Shown here one piece after another: positions 28,322 through 35,989 of a DNA stretch of 64,000 nucleotides. The notes below the pieces were generated by a model. That model ran no database searches. It saw only the letters and a program-made list of their open reading frames with translations, and was not told where the DNA came from. Origin of the DNA: Corynebacterium coyleae. Its GTDB lineage: Bacteria > Actinomycetota > Actinomycetes > Mycobacteriales > Mycobacteriaceae. The stretch is from assembly GCF_030408635.1 (NCBI RefSeq), contig NZ_CP047198.1, positions 1,674,001-1,738,000 on the forward strand. The letters are read 5' to 3'. Positions within the stretch are counted from its first letter, which is position 1. Each line of letters starts with the position of its first letter. A program made the translations under genes and the position numbers.

Positions 28322-30274
28322 TTACTGGGCTTGCAGAACAAACGGTTCCGCGGGCGGGCTCGGCGGGATATTTTCCTTATCCAACATCCAGCTCGCAATC
28401 TGACGGAACACCGGCGCCGCAGACTGGCCACCGGCACCGCCGTCGAGTACACCGCGCTGCGGCTCGTCCAGCATGACCGCCACAACAAATCTCGGATCGT
28501 TCGCCGGGGCAATACCCGCAAACGTAATCCAATACTGGCTCTGTGAGTATGCGCCCGTTTCCGGGTTCACCTTCTGTGCAGTACCTGTCTTGCCAGAGAA
28601 CTGGTAGCCCTCCAGCGCATTTCCTTGTGCAGTACCCGACTGGTTGCCGGTCGGGTCTTCTTGGAATGCGGCACGGAACATATCCACCGTTGTACGGGCC
28701 GCCTCCTTGCTCACCACTTGGTTGCGCTGCGGCTCATCCTGCGGGATATCTTGTCCGTCTGGTCCGACGATGCGCTCTATGATGCGTGGCTGGATGCGCT
28801 CGCCGTCGTTGGCCAACGCCTGGTACACACTCGCCATCTGCAGCGCAGTCCAGCTCATGCCCTGACCGATTGGCAGGTTGGCAAAGGTACCGCCCGACCA
28901 CTGTTCAAGCACCGGCAGAAGACCCGGCGACTCATTGGGCAACTCAATGCCGGTCGGAGCACCGACACCGAAACGGTTGAGGTAATCCCAGTAACGCTCC
29001 TCGCCGAGGCGCTGCGCCAACTGCAATGTGCCCACGTTGGAGGACTTACCGAAGATGCCTGCGGTAGTGTACGGCAGAACATCGTGCTGCCAGGCGTCGC
29101 TCACTGTCACACCGGCCATGTCGATCGAGCCCGGCACCTGGTGCACCTCGAACGGGTCAGTCAACCCCTGATCGATTGAAGCCGCTGCAGCGATGACCTT
29201 TGCCACCGAGCCTGGCTCGAACGGGTGCGAGATCGCTGGGTTTTCAAAATCCTTACCCTGCTTGATCTGCTTTTCAATATCCCCGTTCGGGTTGATGGTG
29301 TCTGTATTTGCCATCGCCAACACCTCACCCGTGTGAGCGTCAAGGACGACAGCCTCAGCCGACTTTGCCAAAGAGTTTGCCTTTGCCTGCTCAAGCACTT
29401 GCTGCACATACGTCTGCAGGTCGAGGTCCACCGTGAGCTCAATGCGCGCACCAGGTACCGCTGGCACCACATCGCGCAGGGAGCCCGGAATGGACTGCCC
29501 ACCTCCCGAGACGTCCTCGGTCGAGCGGCCGTCGATACCGGTAAGCACCGCATCGCTAGAGGCCTCAAGGCCGAACTGACCGTGCCCGTCCATGGAAACC
29601 TTGCCAATGATGTTCTCCCCCACAGCACCGTTCGGGTACTGGCGGATGTCCTGCTGGTCAGCAGCCACACCGTGGAACTTCGCCGCCACCTTCGCAGCGA
29701 CATCCGGGTCAACGTTGCGCACTAAAACTTCGTACGACGTGTCGGCGTGGAGCTTGTCCAAAATCTCCTTGGCACTGACACTGCCCACAGTGCGCAACTG
29801 CTCTGTGTCTGTACCCGTAGGCTGTGGATCAGTTTCGCCACCGATCATGCCGGGGATCTCATTCGCCATTGTGCGCAGCACGTCTTCAACGCGGGCGTCG
29901 AGCTGCGCGTCGATATCTGCCTTGGGGACGCCGTCGATACGCATCTGCAGCTCTTGCTGCTGTCGCAGTTCCTCACGCAACTGCTTCGGCGAGACCGTCA
30001 ACGACCTTGCCTGCATCGTGTACGCCAACTGCTTGCCGTCACGGTCCACGATCTCACCGCGACGTGCTGGCTCAACATACTCGCGCTGGCGTTGCACCTT
30101 GGCAACTTCACGCAACTCGCCGCCGATGATCACTTGGACCCAAAACAGGCGTGCGATCAGCAAGGCTGCGACGCTGAGGAACACAAGCGTCAAAAGGAAT
30201 ACACGGTGGTTGGTGATGTGACGCTGACTCTTCCGTGGCGCCGGACGCTTCCGGGGTGTGCCCGTGGATGTCAC
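28322..30274 (-). CDS. ftsI: Septal class B penicillin-binding protein FtsI (PBP3)
   Basis: 650 residues from GTG 30274, with GAGGAGGG three bases upstream. One transmembrane segment (about 24-48), the pedestal/dimerisation domain (about 55-270), then the transpeptidase. Active-site motifs are Ser356-x-x-Lys359 in EPGSVAKV, Ser411-Ser-Asn413 and Lys562-Thr-Gly in SGKTGTAQ. It crosslinks septal peptidoglycan with FtsW. No PASTA domains are present. Confidence 0.97.
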   Translation of the reverse strand: MTSTGTPRKRPAPRKSQRHITNHRVFLLTLVFLSVAALLIARLFWVQVIIGGELREVAKVQRQREYVEPARRGEIVDRDGKQLAYTMQARSLTVSPKQLREELRQQQELQMRIDGVPKADIDAQLDARVEDVLRTMANEIPGMIGGETDPQPTGTDTEQLRTVGSVSAKEILDKLHADTSYEVLVRNVDPDVAAKVAAKFHGVAADQQDIRQYPNGAVGENIIGKVSMDGHGQFGLEASSDAVLTGIDGRSTEDVSGGGQSIPGSLRDVVPAVPGARIELTVDLDLQTYVQQVLEQAKANSLAKSAEAVVLDAHTGEVLAMANTDTINPNGDIEKQIKQGKDFENPAISHPFEPGSVAKVIAAAASIDQGLTDPFEVHQVPGSIDMAGVTVSDAWQHDVLPYTTAGIFGKSSNVGTLQLAQRLGEERYWDYLNRFGVGAPTGIELPNESPGLLPVLEQWSGGTFANLPIGQGMSWTALQMASVYQALANDGERIQPRIIERIVGPDGQDIPQDEPQRNQVVSKEAARTTVDMFRAAFQEDPTGNQSGTAQGNALEGYQFSGKTGTAQKVNPETGAYSQSQYWITFAGIAPANDPRFVVAVMLDEPQRGVLDGGAGGQSAAPVFRQIASWMLDKENIPPSPPAEPFVLQAQ

Positions 30275-30342
30275 GTGCCCTCCTCACCTACCAAAACTGC
30301 TCATTGACTCGTTTATCATGCCCCGCACAAATGCGAAACGAG

Positions 30343-30368
30343 GTTGCGCCACACGCCTGCGGCACAAC
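30343..30368 (-). other. Hairpin between the FtsL-like gene and ftsI
   Basis: On the minus strand an 11-bp stem (GTTGTGCCGCA/TGTGGCGCAAC, with two G-U pairs) closes a four-base loop 15 bases after the FtsL-like stop. No T run follows directly. It may attenuate or process the division operon mRNA. Confidence 0.45.
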
Positions 30369-30383
30369 CCCCACCGTTAACGT

Positions 30384-31091
30384 CTATTCGCCGGCGGGCA
30401 CATTTGCCTGATACGGCGCCACGTTGGCAACCTGCGGTGCTTGCTGCGGACGAGGCGGAGCTTGATTGCCACCTGGAACCTGAGTCAGCGCATCCGCCAG
30501 CTCGCGGGTTGCACGGTCATCACTGCTTGCACGGCCCTGACGCAACGCTTCGCCGTTAACGTCGACAATCTTGGCAACCTTTTCTGGGTTGAAAGGCCGG
30601 CGCTCTTCAGCACGACCATCTTCCATGACCTCCACTAGGCCAGGTTCTCCAGCGACCACCATGCCTGCGCCTGCAGCGCGCTGTGCGATCTCCGCAGCAG
30701 AACGACGATCCTCTAAGTCACGGTTGAGCGACTCGACCTCGTTGGCAAGTTCACGCTCCTTCGACTGCAGCTGCTGGATGGTGAAGGTTTGTGTCGTGGC
30801 CACGCCGGACAGCAGCATCGCTATAGCAATACCGATCACCAGCAGAGGCACCGCAAGTGCGGACACTGCGGAAAAACGCGACGGCGCCGCGACCGTGCCA
30901 ACCCGACGCCCACGCACAGACACAACCTGCTGCGAGCCGAGGCGCCCCCGCCCTCGGGAGTGCGGCACATGCGGCTTCACACCCGGCATCGTGCGACGAC
31001 GTGCCGGAGCGCTTGTACGGCTGGTGCGGGCACTGCCATCGCGCGTCAGCGTCATCGCGCGGGAGCCACCTCGTGTGTCTCGTGCTGCCAT
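30384..31091 (-). CDS. FtsL-like septum protein
   Basis: 235 residues from ATG 31091. A basic cytoplasmic N-terminus (about 1-70), one transmembrane segment (about 74-97), then a coiled-coil stretch (LQSKERELANEVESLNRDLEDRRSAAEIAQ, about 105-135) and a Pro/Gln-rich tail. This is the layout of FtsL-type proteins, which bind FtsQ and activate FtsWI, and it sits exactly between rsmH and ftsI where FtsL belongs. Sequence conservation is too low in this family to be certain without structure prediction. Confidence 0.8.
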   Translation of the reverse strand: MAARDTRGGSRAMTLTRDGSARTSRTSAPARRRTMPGVKPHVPHSRGRGRLGSQQVVSVRGRRVGTVAAPSRFSAVSALAVPLLVIGIAIAMLLSGVATTQTFTIQQLQSKERELANEVESLNRDLEDRRSAAEIAQRAAGAGMVVAGEPGLVEVMEDGRAEERRPFNPEKVAKIVDVNGEALRQGRASSDDRATRELADALTQVPGGNQAPPRPQQAPQVANVAPYQANVPAGE

Positions 31092-31138
31092 GGTGTCCGT
31101 CCTCAGATGGTTGTGTGTTGTACGTGGTTTGTTGTGGG

Positions 31139-32152
31139 TTATGTGGTTGTCGTTGAGTGCTTAAGCTTCTCGACGCCGCGCACCCTCACCGGTGCTGCAC
31201 GCGAGTTGCGCTCAATCTCTTCCTGCGGAGCCTTTTCCGCCCCGCGGGTGATGAGTTTGAACGTTGGCTCGGTGCCCGGCAGATCCATCGGAAGTCCCGC
31301 CGGCGTCTTTGAAGCTGTCAGTTCAGCGAAGGCAGATTTGACGATCTTGTCCTCGAGCGACTGGTAACTCATGAACACTGCCCGCCCGCCGACGCCGAGC
31401 AAATCCGTAATCACCGGAACCACTCGCTCGACAGCCTCAAGCTCGCGGTTGACCTCAATCCGCAGCGCCTGGAAGGTGCGCTTCGCCGGGTGACCGCCAG
31501 TACGTCGCGTGGCGGCCGGGATGGTGCTGTACAGCAGTTCCACGAGCCGGTCCGCACGGTCAAACGGCGCACGCTCGCGCTCCTTCAGCACAGCCGACGC
31601 AATCTTGCCTGCGAAACGTTCATCGCCGTAGGACTTCAGAATCCTCGCCAGGTCTCCATGCGAGTACGTGTTAAGTACCTCGGCCGCAGTGATGCCGGTG
31701 GTCGGATCCATGCGCATATCCAGCGGTGCGTCACCGCGGTAGGAAAAGCCACGCTCCTCCTGGTCCAACTGCATCGATGAAACACCGAGGTCGAACAGCG
31801 CACCAGCCACACCGTGCTGCCTCACAAGGTCGAAGGTCTCGCCCTCCCCCGATGCGATCTCGTCGCCGATGTAGTCGAACCGGCATTGCACCGGAGTGAA
31901 ACGCTCACCGAACTGAGCCAGGCGCTCAGTCGCCTGCTGCAGCGCATTCGGGTCGCGATCCACACCGATCACGCGCGCTTGCGGAAATACGTTGAGAAAG
32001 TATTCGGTGTGGCCACCAGCGCCAAGAGTTCCATCGACAATGACGGCGTTGGCGCCGAACGCCTCTACAGCTGGGGCCAGGAGTTCGGCCATGCGGTCGC
32101 GCATGACCGGCACATGCCCATGAGGGTCTGCAGCGTGTGTGCGGTACACCAT
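31139..32152 (-). CDS. rsmH: 16S rRNA m4C1402 methyltransferase RsmH (MraW)
   Basis: 337 residues. S-adenosylmethionine-dependent N4-methylation of C1402 in 16S rRNA. The SAM-binding [10 protein letters not shown], the [11 protein letters not shown] acidic loop, [11 protein letters not shown] and the [15 protein letters not shown] motif are present. GAGGGG precedes the ATG by about ten bases. A strong hairpin matching the published mraW RNA context lies upstream. Confidence 0.96.
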   Translation of the reverse strand: MVYRTHAADPHGHVPVMRDRMAELLAPAVEAFGANAVIVDGTLGAGGHTEYFLNVFPQARVIGVDRDPNALQQATERLAQFGERFTPVQCRFDYIGDEIASGEGETFDLVRQHGVAGALFDLGVSSMQLDQEERGFSYRGDAPLDMRMDPTTGITAAEVLNTYSHGDLARILKSYGDERFAGKIASAVLKERERAPFDRADRLVELLYSTIPAATRRTGGHPAKRTFQALRIEVNRELEAVERVVPVITDLLGVGGRAVFMSYQSLEDKIVKSAFAELTASKTPAGLPMDLPGTEPTFKLITRGAEKAPQEEIERNSRAAPVRVRGVEKLKHSTTTT

Positions 32153-32216
32153 CCGGGCTCACCCCTCGCGGTCAGTTAGTCGTCGGCTCCTTCTAAGCCG
32201 GGGAGTATGTAGAGCC

Positions 32217-32278
32217 CTGTCCGGGGCGGCTGTTCTGATGTCGGGGAAGTACACCAGAATGCTTCACGCCCCGGACAG
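32217..32278 (-). ncRNA. Candidate mraW RNA motif (structured leader of rsmH)
   Basis: A perfect 12-bp stem CTGTCCGGGGCG/CGCCCCGGACAG encloses a 38-base loop in which TTCTG and CAGAA can form an inner helix. It lies 65-126 bases before rsmH in the mraZ-rsmH gap. A conserved RNA called the mraW motif is known at this place in actinobacterial mur operons; the match here is by position and by stem-loop form. It is not followed by a T run, so it is unlikely to be a plain terminator. Confidence 0.6.
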
Positions 32279-32327
32279 AGTCCGTACACACTCTCCGAAT
32301 TGGTTGCCCGCTGTTGGGTAGTCAGTC

Positions 32328-32762
32328 CTACAGCAGACCGGAGAGAATGTCGTCGTCATCCGCCGCGGAGAACGCGGCTTCAGTCTCTTCTTGATACTTA
32401 TTCCAGGATTCAAGATCCCAGATCTCGAGAAAATCCACAGAACCGATAACTACGCATTCCTTGGAAAGGCCTGCGTACTCACGGTGTGCCGGCGACAGGG
32501 TGATACGTCCGGACCCATCGAGCGTTTGCTCATCCGCACTGGCAGCCAGATTGCGGATAAACGCGCGCGCCTTCGGGTTCGTCCTTGATGCTGCAGCGGC
32601 CTTGCGGGCGCGTGCAGCAAACTCGTCCCGCGGGTACACCGCGAGGGAGTGGTCCTGCCCTTTGGTCACCATCAGGCCGTCTGCCAAGTCCTCACGGAAC
32701 TTCGCAGGCAGCGTCAGGCGCCCTTTGTCGTCGAGCTTGGGAGTGTAGGTTCCCAGAAACAT
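32328..32762 (-). CDS. mraZ: Transcriptional regulator MraZ
   Basis: 144 residues. Two SpoVT/AbrB-like half domains (about 5-50 and 76-120), with the DxxGRL motif in [15 protein letters not shown] and a degenerate repeat in [15 protein letters not shown]. MraZ forms ring oligomers and binds tandem GTGGGN repeats to control its own mur/fts operon. Such repeats lie upstream on the same strand (32870-32895). First gene of the division and cell-wall cluster. Confidence 0.96.
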   Translation of the reverse strand: MFLGTYTPKLDDKGRLTLPAKFREDLADGLMVTKGQDHSLAVYPRDEFAARARKAAAASRTNPKARAFIRNLAASADEQTLDGSGRITLSPAHREYAGLSKECVVIGSVDFLEIWDLESWNKYQEETEAAFSAADDDDILSGLL

Positions 32763-32869
32763 CCGGCGACCTACCTTCCTTCACCTTCAGAGATTGGCAT
32801 TTGCAGTTTTCTCGGCTTCGCTCCGCATTACGCACGTAGTCAAGATGCGCACCACGGTGCTCCGCTGTG

Positions 32870-32895
32870 CCCCACTTTAACCCACTTCCCCCCAC
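32870..32895 (-). promoter_or_regulatory. MraZ operator: three GTGGGN boxes in exact 10-bp register
   Basis: On the minus strand GTGGGG (32895-32890), GTGGGT (32885-32880) and GTGGGG (32875-32870) repeat with a period of ten bases, one DNA turn. This is the established MraZ box arrangement. The nearest box is 108 bases upstream of the mraZ start, next to a TTGACT (32843-32838) that could be a -35 element. Confidence 0.8.
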
Positions 32896-32988
32896 AAACG
32901 CCACACTCTGAGCAACTTAGTTCCCACAACAAGAAGAACACGCAGGTCAACGGCCACAATCCCCGTGGGGCAATTACCCGCCAATGTC

Positions 32989-33013
32989 CCCCACTTACCG
33001 CCACATCCCCCAC
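32989..33013 (-). promoter_or_regulatory. Second group of GTGGGG boxes upstream of mraZ
   Basis: On the minus strand GTGGGG at 33013-33008, a weaker GTGGCG at 33004-32999 and GTGGGG at 32994-32989. The period is nine to ten bases, as in the proximal operator. A CCCCGTGGGG palindrome lies at 32961-32970 between the groups. The whole 32763-33189 gap is 427 bases with no gene. Confidence 0.55.
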
Positions 33014-33102
33014 TACAACCCCATCAATCACCTACAGGCACACGAGACGCAACCCGCTCCGAACGTCCTTTAACAGGCAAAATGGCCGGATCAAACCAAC
33101 GG

Positions 33103-33137
33103 GTGGGGCAAAGTGGGGAATGTGGGGCGAAGTGGGG
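33103..33137 (+). promoter_or_regulatory. Third, inverted group of four GTGGGG boxes
   Basis: GTGGGG begins at 33103, 33113, 33122 and 33132 on the plus strand, spaced 10, 9 and 10 bases. The orientation is opposite to the two groups nearer mraZ. It abuts the terminator of the DUF3040 gene. It fits the MraZ box pattern at least as well as the proximal operator, but no plus-strand gene follows it. Confidence 0.6.
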
Positions 33138-33139
33138 AT

Positions 33140-33174
33140 AAAAAATCGCCCTCCCGAAGAGACCGGGAGGGCGA
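33140..33174 (-). terminator. Rho-independent terminator of the DUF3040 gene
   Basis: An 11-bp perfect stem TCGCCCTCCCG/CGGGAGGGCGA with a seven-base loop, followed on the minus strand by six T residues. It begins 16 bases after the stop codon at 33190. Confidence 0.9.
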
Positions 33175-33189
33175 AGGGAAAGCTAAAAG

Positions 33190-33582
33190 CTACTGACGAT
33201 CCTCAAACCGTCGACGGAAGCTCTCCTCCAGGCTAACACTGCGCGGCGAGCGCGACTTGGACTGAGCCTGCGCTCGCTGCAGCGAAACACCAGCGGCAGC
33301 CGGGGTACGGAGCGCCATGATCCCCCCATAGAACATCACACCGAAGCCGACGATGCTCAACACCACAGTCCACAGACTCCACGACGCCAGCGCCACTCCC
33401 CCAAGAAGAAGGACAAGGCCCAGCACAATGAGGGCGAGGCTACGCATAGTCAGCCGGCCTGACGGGCGCGAAGCACCATACTCAGAGGACGGAGCGACCG
33501 AGGAACCGAACTTCGGGTCGTCCGCAAGGAGCGACTGCTCGATCTCGCGCAGTGCGCGCATTTCCTGCTCAGAAAGAGACAC
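33190..33582 (-). CDS. DUF3040 membrane protein
   Basis: 130 residues from GTG 33582, with GGAGAG upstream. The N-terminus MSLSEQEMRALREIEQSLLADDPKF is the DUF3040 signature. Two transmembrane segments (about 46-66 and 70-91) are followed by a basic Ser/Arg-rich tail. The family is actinobacterial and of unknown function; it regularly sits just upstream of mraZ. It is transcribed in the same direction as mraZ but ends in its own terminator. Confidence 0.9.
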   Translation of the reverse strand: MSLSEQEMRALREIEQSLLADDPKFGSSVAPSSEYGASRPSGRLTMRSLALIVLGLVLLLGGVALASWSLWTVVLSIVGFGVMFYGGIMALRTPAAAGVSLQRAQAQSKSRSPRSVSLEESFRRRFEDRQ

Positions 33583-33663
33583 TACTTTCTCTCCAGATCC
33601 CAGCTATGAATGAACAATGTATGGATACAACGAACATCGTACCCACATTGTTCCCGCGCCTTA

Positions 33664-34098
33664 TTACGCCGCCATTGGCGCATCACCCCCAGTGGTGTCC
33701 AGGAGAAAGTCCTCAGCCGAACCGATAAGGCTTGAGACCACGACCGGCGACGGGTTGTCGTCGATCCCAGACGCCACCCTCGCCCGGCGCGCCGAGTATG
33801 CAGAAAATACCGTCGCCCAGTGCTGGCCACTTTCCCCGGTGAGCGCGAGCTTGTCCCACGCATTAGTTGGCAGCCGCTTCCGCTTCCGGAGCACAATGCT
33901 GCGAGCGTTGCATGCGCCAGCGATGCGCAGTGCAGCCCGGTATGCGTTTTCCATTGCAAGGTCGTAGCGCCTTGCCGCAAAGTCGGTGTGCGCCTGTGCA
34001 AGCAGTGCCTCCGCAGAGAAAATGAACGAGTCAAACTTTCGCGGCGCCCCCATATCCCCGTACGCCCTGCCCGTTGTGGCTGAAACTACGCTTCCCAT
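33664..34098 (-). CDS. SAV_6107-type HEPN domain protein
   Basis: 144 residues from ATG 34098, with AAGGGGAAA upstream. All-helical; the pattern SAEALLAQAHTDFAARRYDLAMENAYRAALRIAGA resembles the HEPN fold described as the SAV_6107 family in actinobacteria. HEPN domains often bind or cut RNA through an R-x4-6-H motif; I do not see a clear copy, so nuclease activity is doubtful. Conserved neighbour of DUF3040 and mraZ. No partner antitoxin is visible. Confidence 0.75.
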   Translation of the reverse strand: MGSVVSATTGRAYGDMGAPRKFDSFIFSAEALLAQAHTDFAARRYDLAMENAYRAALRIAGACNARSIVLRKRKRLPTNAWDKLALTGESGQHWATVFSAYSARRARVASGIDDNPSPVVVSSLIGSAEDFLLDTTGGDAPMAA

Positions 34099-34265
34099 GA
34101 CACTTTCCCCTTTCGCTGTTACCAGTGCATGTCGCCTTTTGATTGCCCATGACCCTAGAAGTCACCCACGACACCACAACCAAAAATTAGCATGTTTGTT
34201 CGACTTTTCGAACGAGGATGTGTGGTCAAGCCCCGCAACAGGCACATAAGTGGTTCGATAGTGGG

Positions 34266-34853
34266 GTGCACATTGAGATCCAAAGGCTGACCAAGGCGGA
34301 GTTTTCTTTCCTCGTGCCACGGTTGGTGGACATCTACATGGAAGCTATGGGGTACCCCCAAACCATGCGCGCGCAGCGTTTACGCGTGTGGCGTGGAGAG
34401 GTCACCTGGCCAGGCTTTTCCGCCGTGGCCGCAATCTCGGACAACAGCGTCATCGGAGTGGCCTACGGTTTTCTCGGCGCGCGGGAGCGCTGGTGGGACC
34501 AACAACTCGTCAAAGCACTCACTCAGCAACGTCTAGACGGCATGCTTTCTGACGACGACCGTGCGCTACTGGCCAACTACTTCGAAATCGCCGAAGTGCA
34601 TGTGGATCCGAGGCACCAGGGCCGCGGCATTGGTGCGGCGATGCTCAGGGAACTGCTCGCATCGACATCAGCTCGTTGGGCTGTCCTATCTACTCCCGAG
34701 GTAGACGGCGAAGCTAATAACGCATTTGGGCTTTACCGCAAGTTTGGGTTCCAGGACGTTGCTCGCAATTTTTATTACGGAAGCGACCCTCGCCCGTTTG
34801 CGATTCTCGCACTCGACATGGCGGGCACACCTCATGTCGGCGAGGCTGACTAG
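34266..34853 (+). CDS. GNAT-family N-acetyltransferase
   Basis: 195 residues from GTG 34266 (VHIEIQRLTKAEF). A -10-like GATAGT at 34257-34262 lies just upstream, so the mRNA may be leaderless. The acetyl-CoA-binding motif is visible as IAEVHVDPRHQGRGIGAAML (about 111-130), and the C-terminal NNAFGLYRKFGFQDVARNFYY is typical of GNAT motif B. Substrate unknown. Divergent from the HEPN gene, upstream of the prenyl synthase. Confidence 0.85.
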   Translation: MHIEIQRLTKAEFSFLVPRLVDIYMEAMGYPQTMRAQRLRVWRGEVTWPGFSAVAAISDNSVIGVAYGFLGARERWWDQQLVKALTQQRLDGMLSDDDRALLANYFEIAEVHVDPRHQGRGIGAAMLRELLASTSARWAVLSTPEVDGEANNAFGLYRKFGFQDVARNFYYGSDPRPFAILALDMAGTPHVGEAD

Positions 34854-34897
34854 GGTACGTTCCAGAGAGATTTTCGTAGACGACGGTGAGGAGCAGC

Positions 34898-35989
34898 GTG
34901 GCTACACACGAATTGGGGATTGGGAACTTAAGTGCGGTGCCTGGTGTCGTCGAAAAGCATTTGGAGCAGTTTTTCGACGAACACGGGCCGGCGATTTCCG
35001 CGATCGGTGAGCCTGTCTCGGAAGCAGTCGCGCACTTGCGCGCGTTCACACTGGGTGGTGGCAAGCGAGTGCGTCCGCTGTACGGCTGGGCAGGTTTTGT
35101 CGGCGCCGGTGGTTTGGAAACCAGCAGCGAGGACCCAAACGCGGTCTTGCGCGCGATGAGTGCGCTTGAGTTCATCCAGGCGTGTGCACTGGTCCACGAC
35201 GACATCGTGGACGCCTCCGATACCCGTCGCGGAAACCCCACGGTGCACCGCAGTGTGGAGGCCCAGCACCTCGAAAACCGTTGGCTGGGCGACGCTGCGA
35301 CGTTTGGCGTGAACACCGCGATTTTGCTCGGCGATCTCGCCTTAGTCTGGGCGGAAGATATGTGGCGCTACTCCGGTGTTTCGTTGGAGGCGCTGCAACG
35401 CGCCGCGGAACCGTGGGTGGGCATGCGCACGGAAGTCATCGGTGGGCAGATCCTTGATATTTCGTTGGAAAGCCGTGGCAGCGAGTCTGCGGACATGGCG
35501 GATCGGGTGAACCGGTTTAAGACCGCCGCGTACACGATCGAGCGTCCGCTTCATCTTGGTGCGACTATTGCTGGTGCCGACGATGAGACCATTGCGGCAT
35601 TCCGTGGTTACGGACGCGATATCGGCATCGCATTCCAGCTTCGCGACGACCTCCTCGGTGTCTTCGGCGACCCAGCAATCACCGGAAAACCTGCGGGCGA
35701 TGACCTGCGCGAAGGAAAGCGCACTGTCCTTTACGCGACGGCGCTTGAGCTTCTCGATGCCAACGATGCCGACGAGCTCCGCACCGGTGTAGGTACCGCC
35801 ACCGACCCAAAGGTGCTTCAGCGCCTCGCCGATCTCATCCGCCAAAGTGGTGCGGAGGATGCGGTCGAAGAGCGCATTAACCGTCTCACCGCGTCCGGCA
35901 TTGCTCACCTGGATACCGCCGGTATTACTGCTGAAGCTCGCCAGGCACTGTCCGAGTTGGCCCACAAGGCCACAGACCGGCGTATGTGA
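34898..35989 (+). CDS. Long-chain (E)-polyprenyl / geranylgeranyl diphosphate synthase
   Basis: 363 residues from GTG 34898, with GGAG four bases upstream. Head-to-tail prenyl transferase that elongates isoprenoid diphosphates. Both Asp-rich motifs are present: the first as HDDIVD in ALVHDDIVDASDTRRG and the second as RDDLLGVFGD; the GGGKRVRP basic motif precedes them. The product chain length cannot be read by eye. In corynebacteria the equivalent gene next to mptA is called idsA or a GGPP synthase gene and supplies carotenoid, menaquinone and lipid-carrier precursors. Its stop overlaps the mptA start (TGATG). Confidence 0.9.
   Translation: MATHELGIGNLSAVPGVVEKHLEQFFDEHGPAISAIGEPVSEAVAHLRAFTLGGGKRVRPLYGWAGFVGAGGLETSSEDPNAVLRAMSALEFIQACALVHDDIVDASDTRRGNPTVHRSVEAQHLENRWLGDAATFGVNTAILLGDLALVWAEDMWRYSGVSLEALQRAAEPWVGMRTEVIGGQILDISLESRGSESADMADRVNRFKTAAYTIERPLHLGATIAGADDETIAAFRGYGRDIGIAFQLRDDLLGVFGDPAITGKPAGDDLREGKRTVLYATALELLDANDADELRTGVGTATDPKVLQRLADLIRQSGAEDAVEERINRLTASGIAHLDTAGITAEARQALSELAHKATDRRM

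Noticed and set aside
33103-33137. Possible CRISPR-like or microsatellite array
   Set aside because: The unit is only six bases with 3-4-base gaps and matches the MraZ box pattern; there are no spacers of CRISPR length and no cas genes.
33664-34853. HEPN and GNAT genes as a toxin-antitoxin pair
   Set aside because: They are divergent, the HEPN protein lacks a clear R-x4-6-H motif, and the GNAT gene is nearly 200 residues with no toxin features. Conserved linkage to mraZ argues for a housekeeping role.
34886-34898. Upstream GTG start for the prenyl synthase
   Set aside because: GTG 34898 has GGAG at a workable distance, while the GTG at 34886 has no ribosome site.
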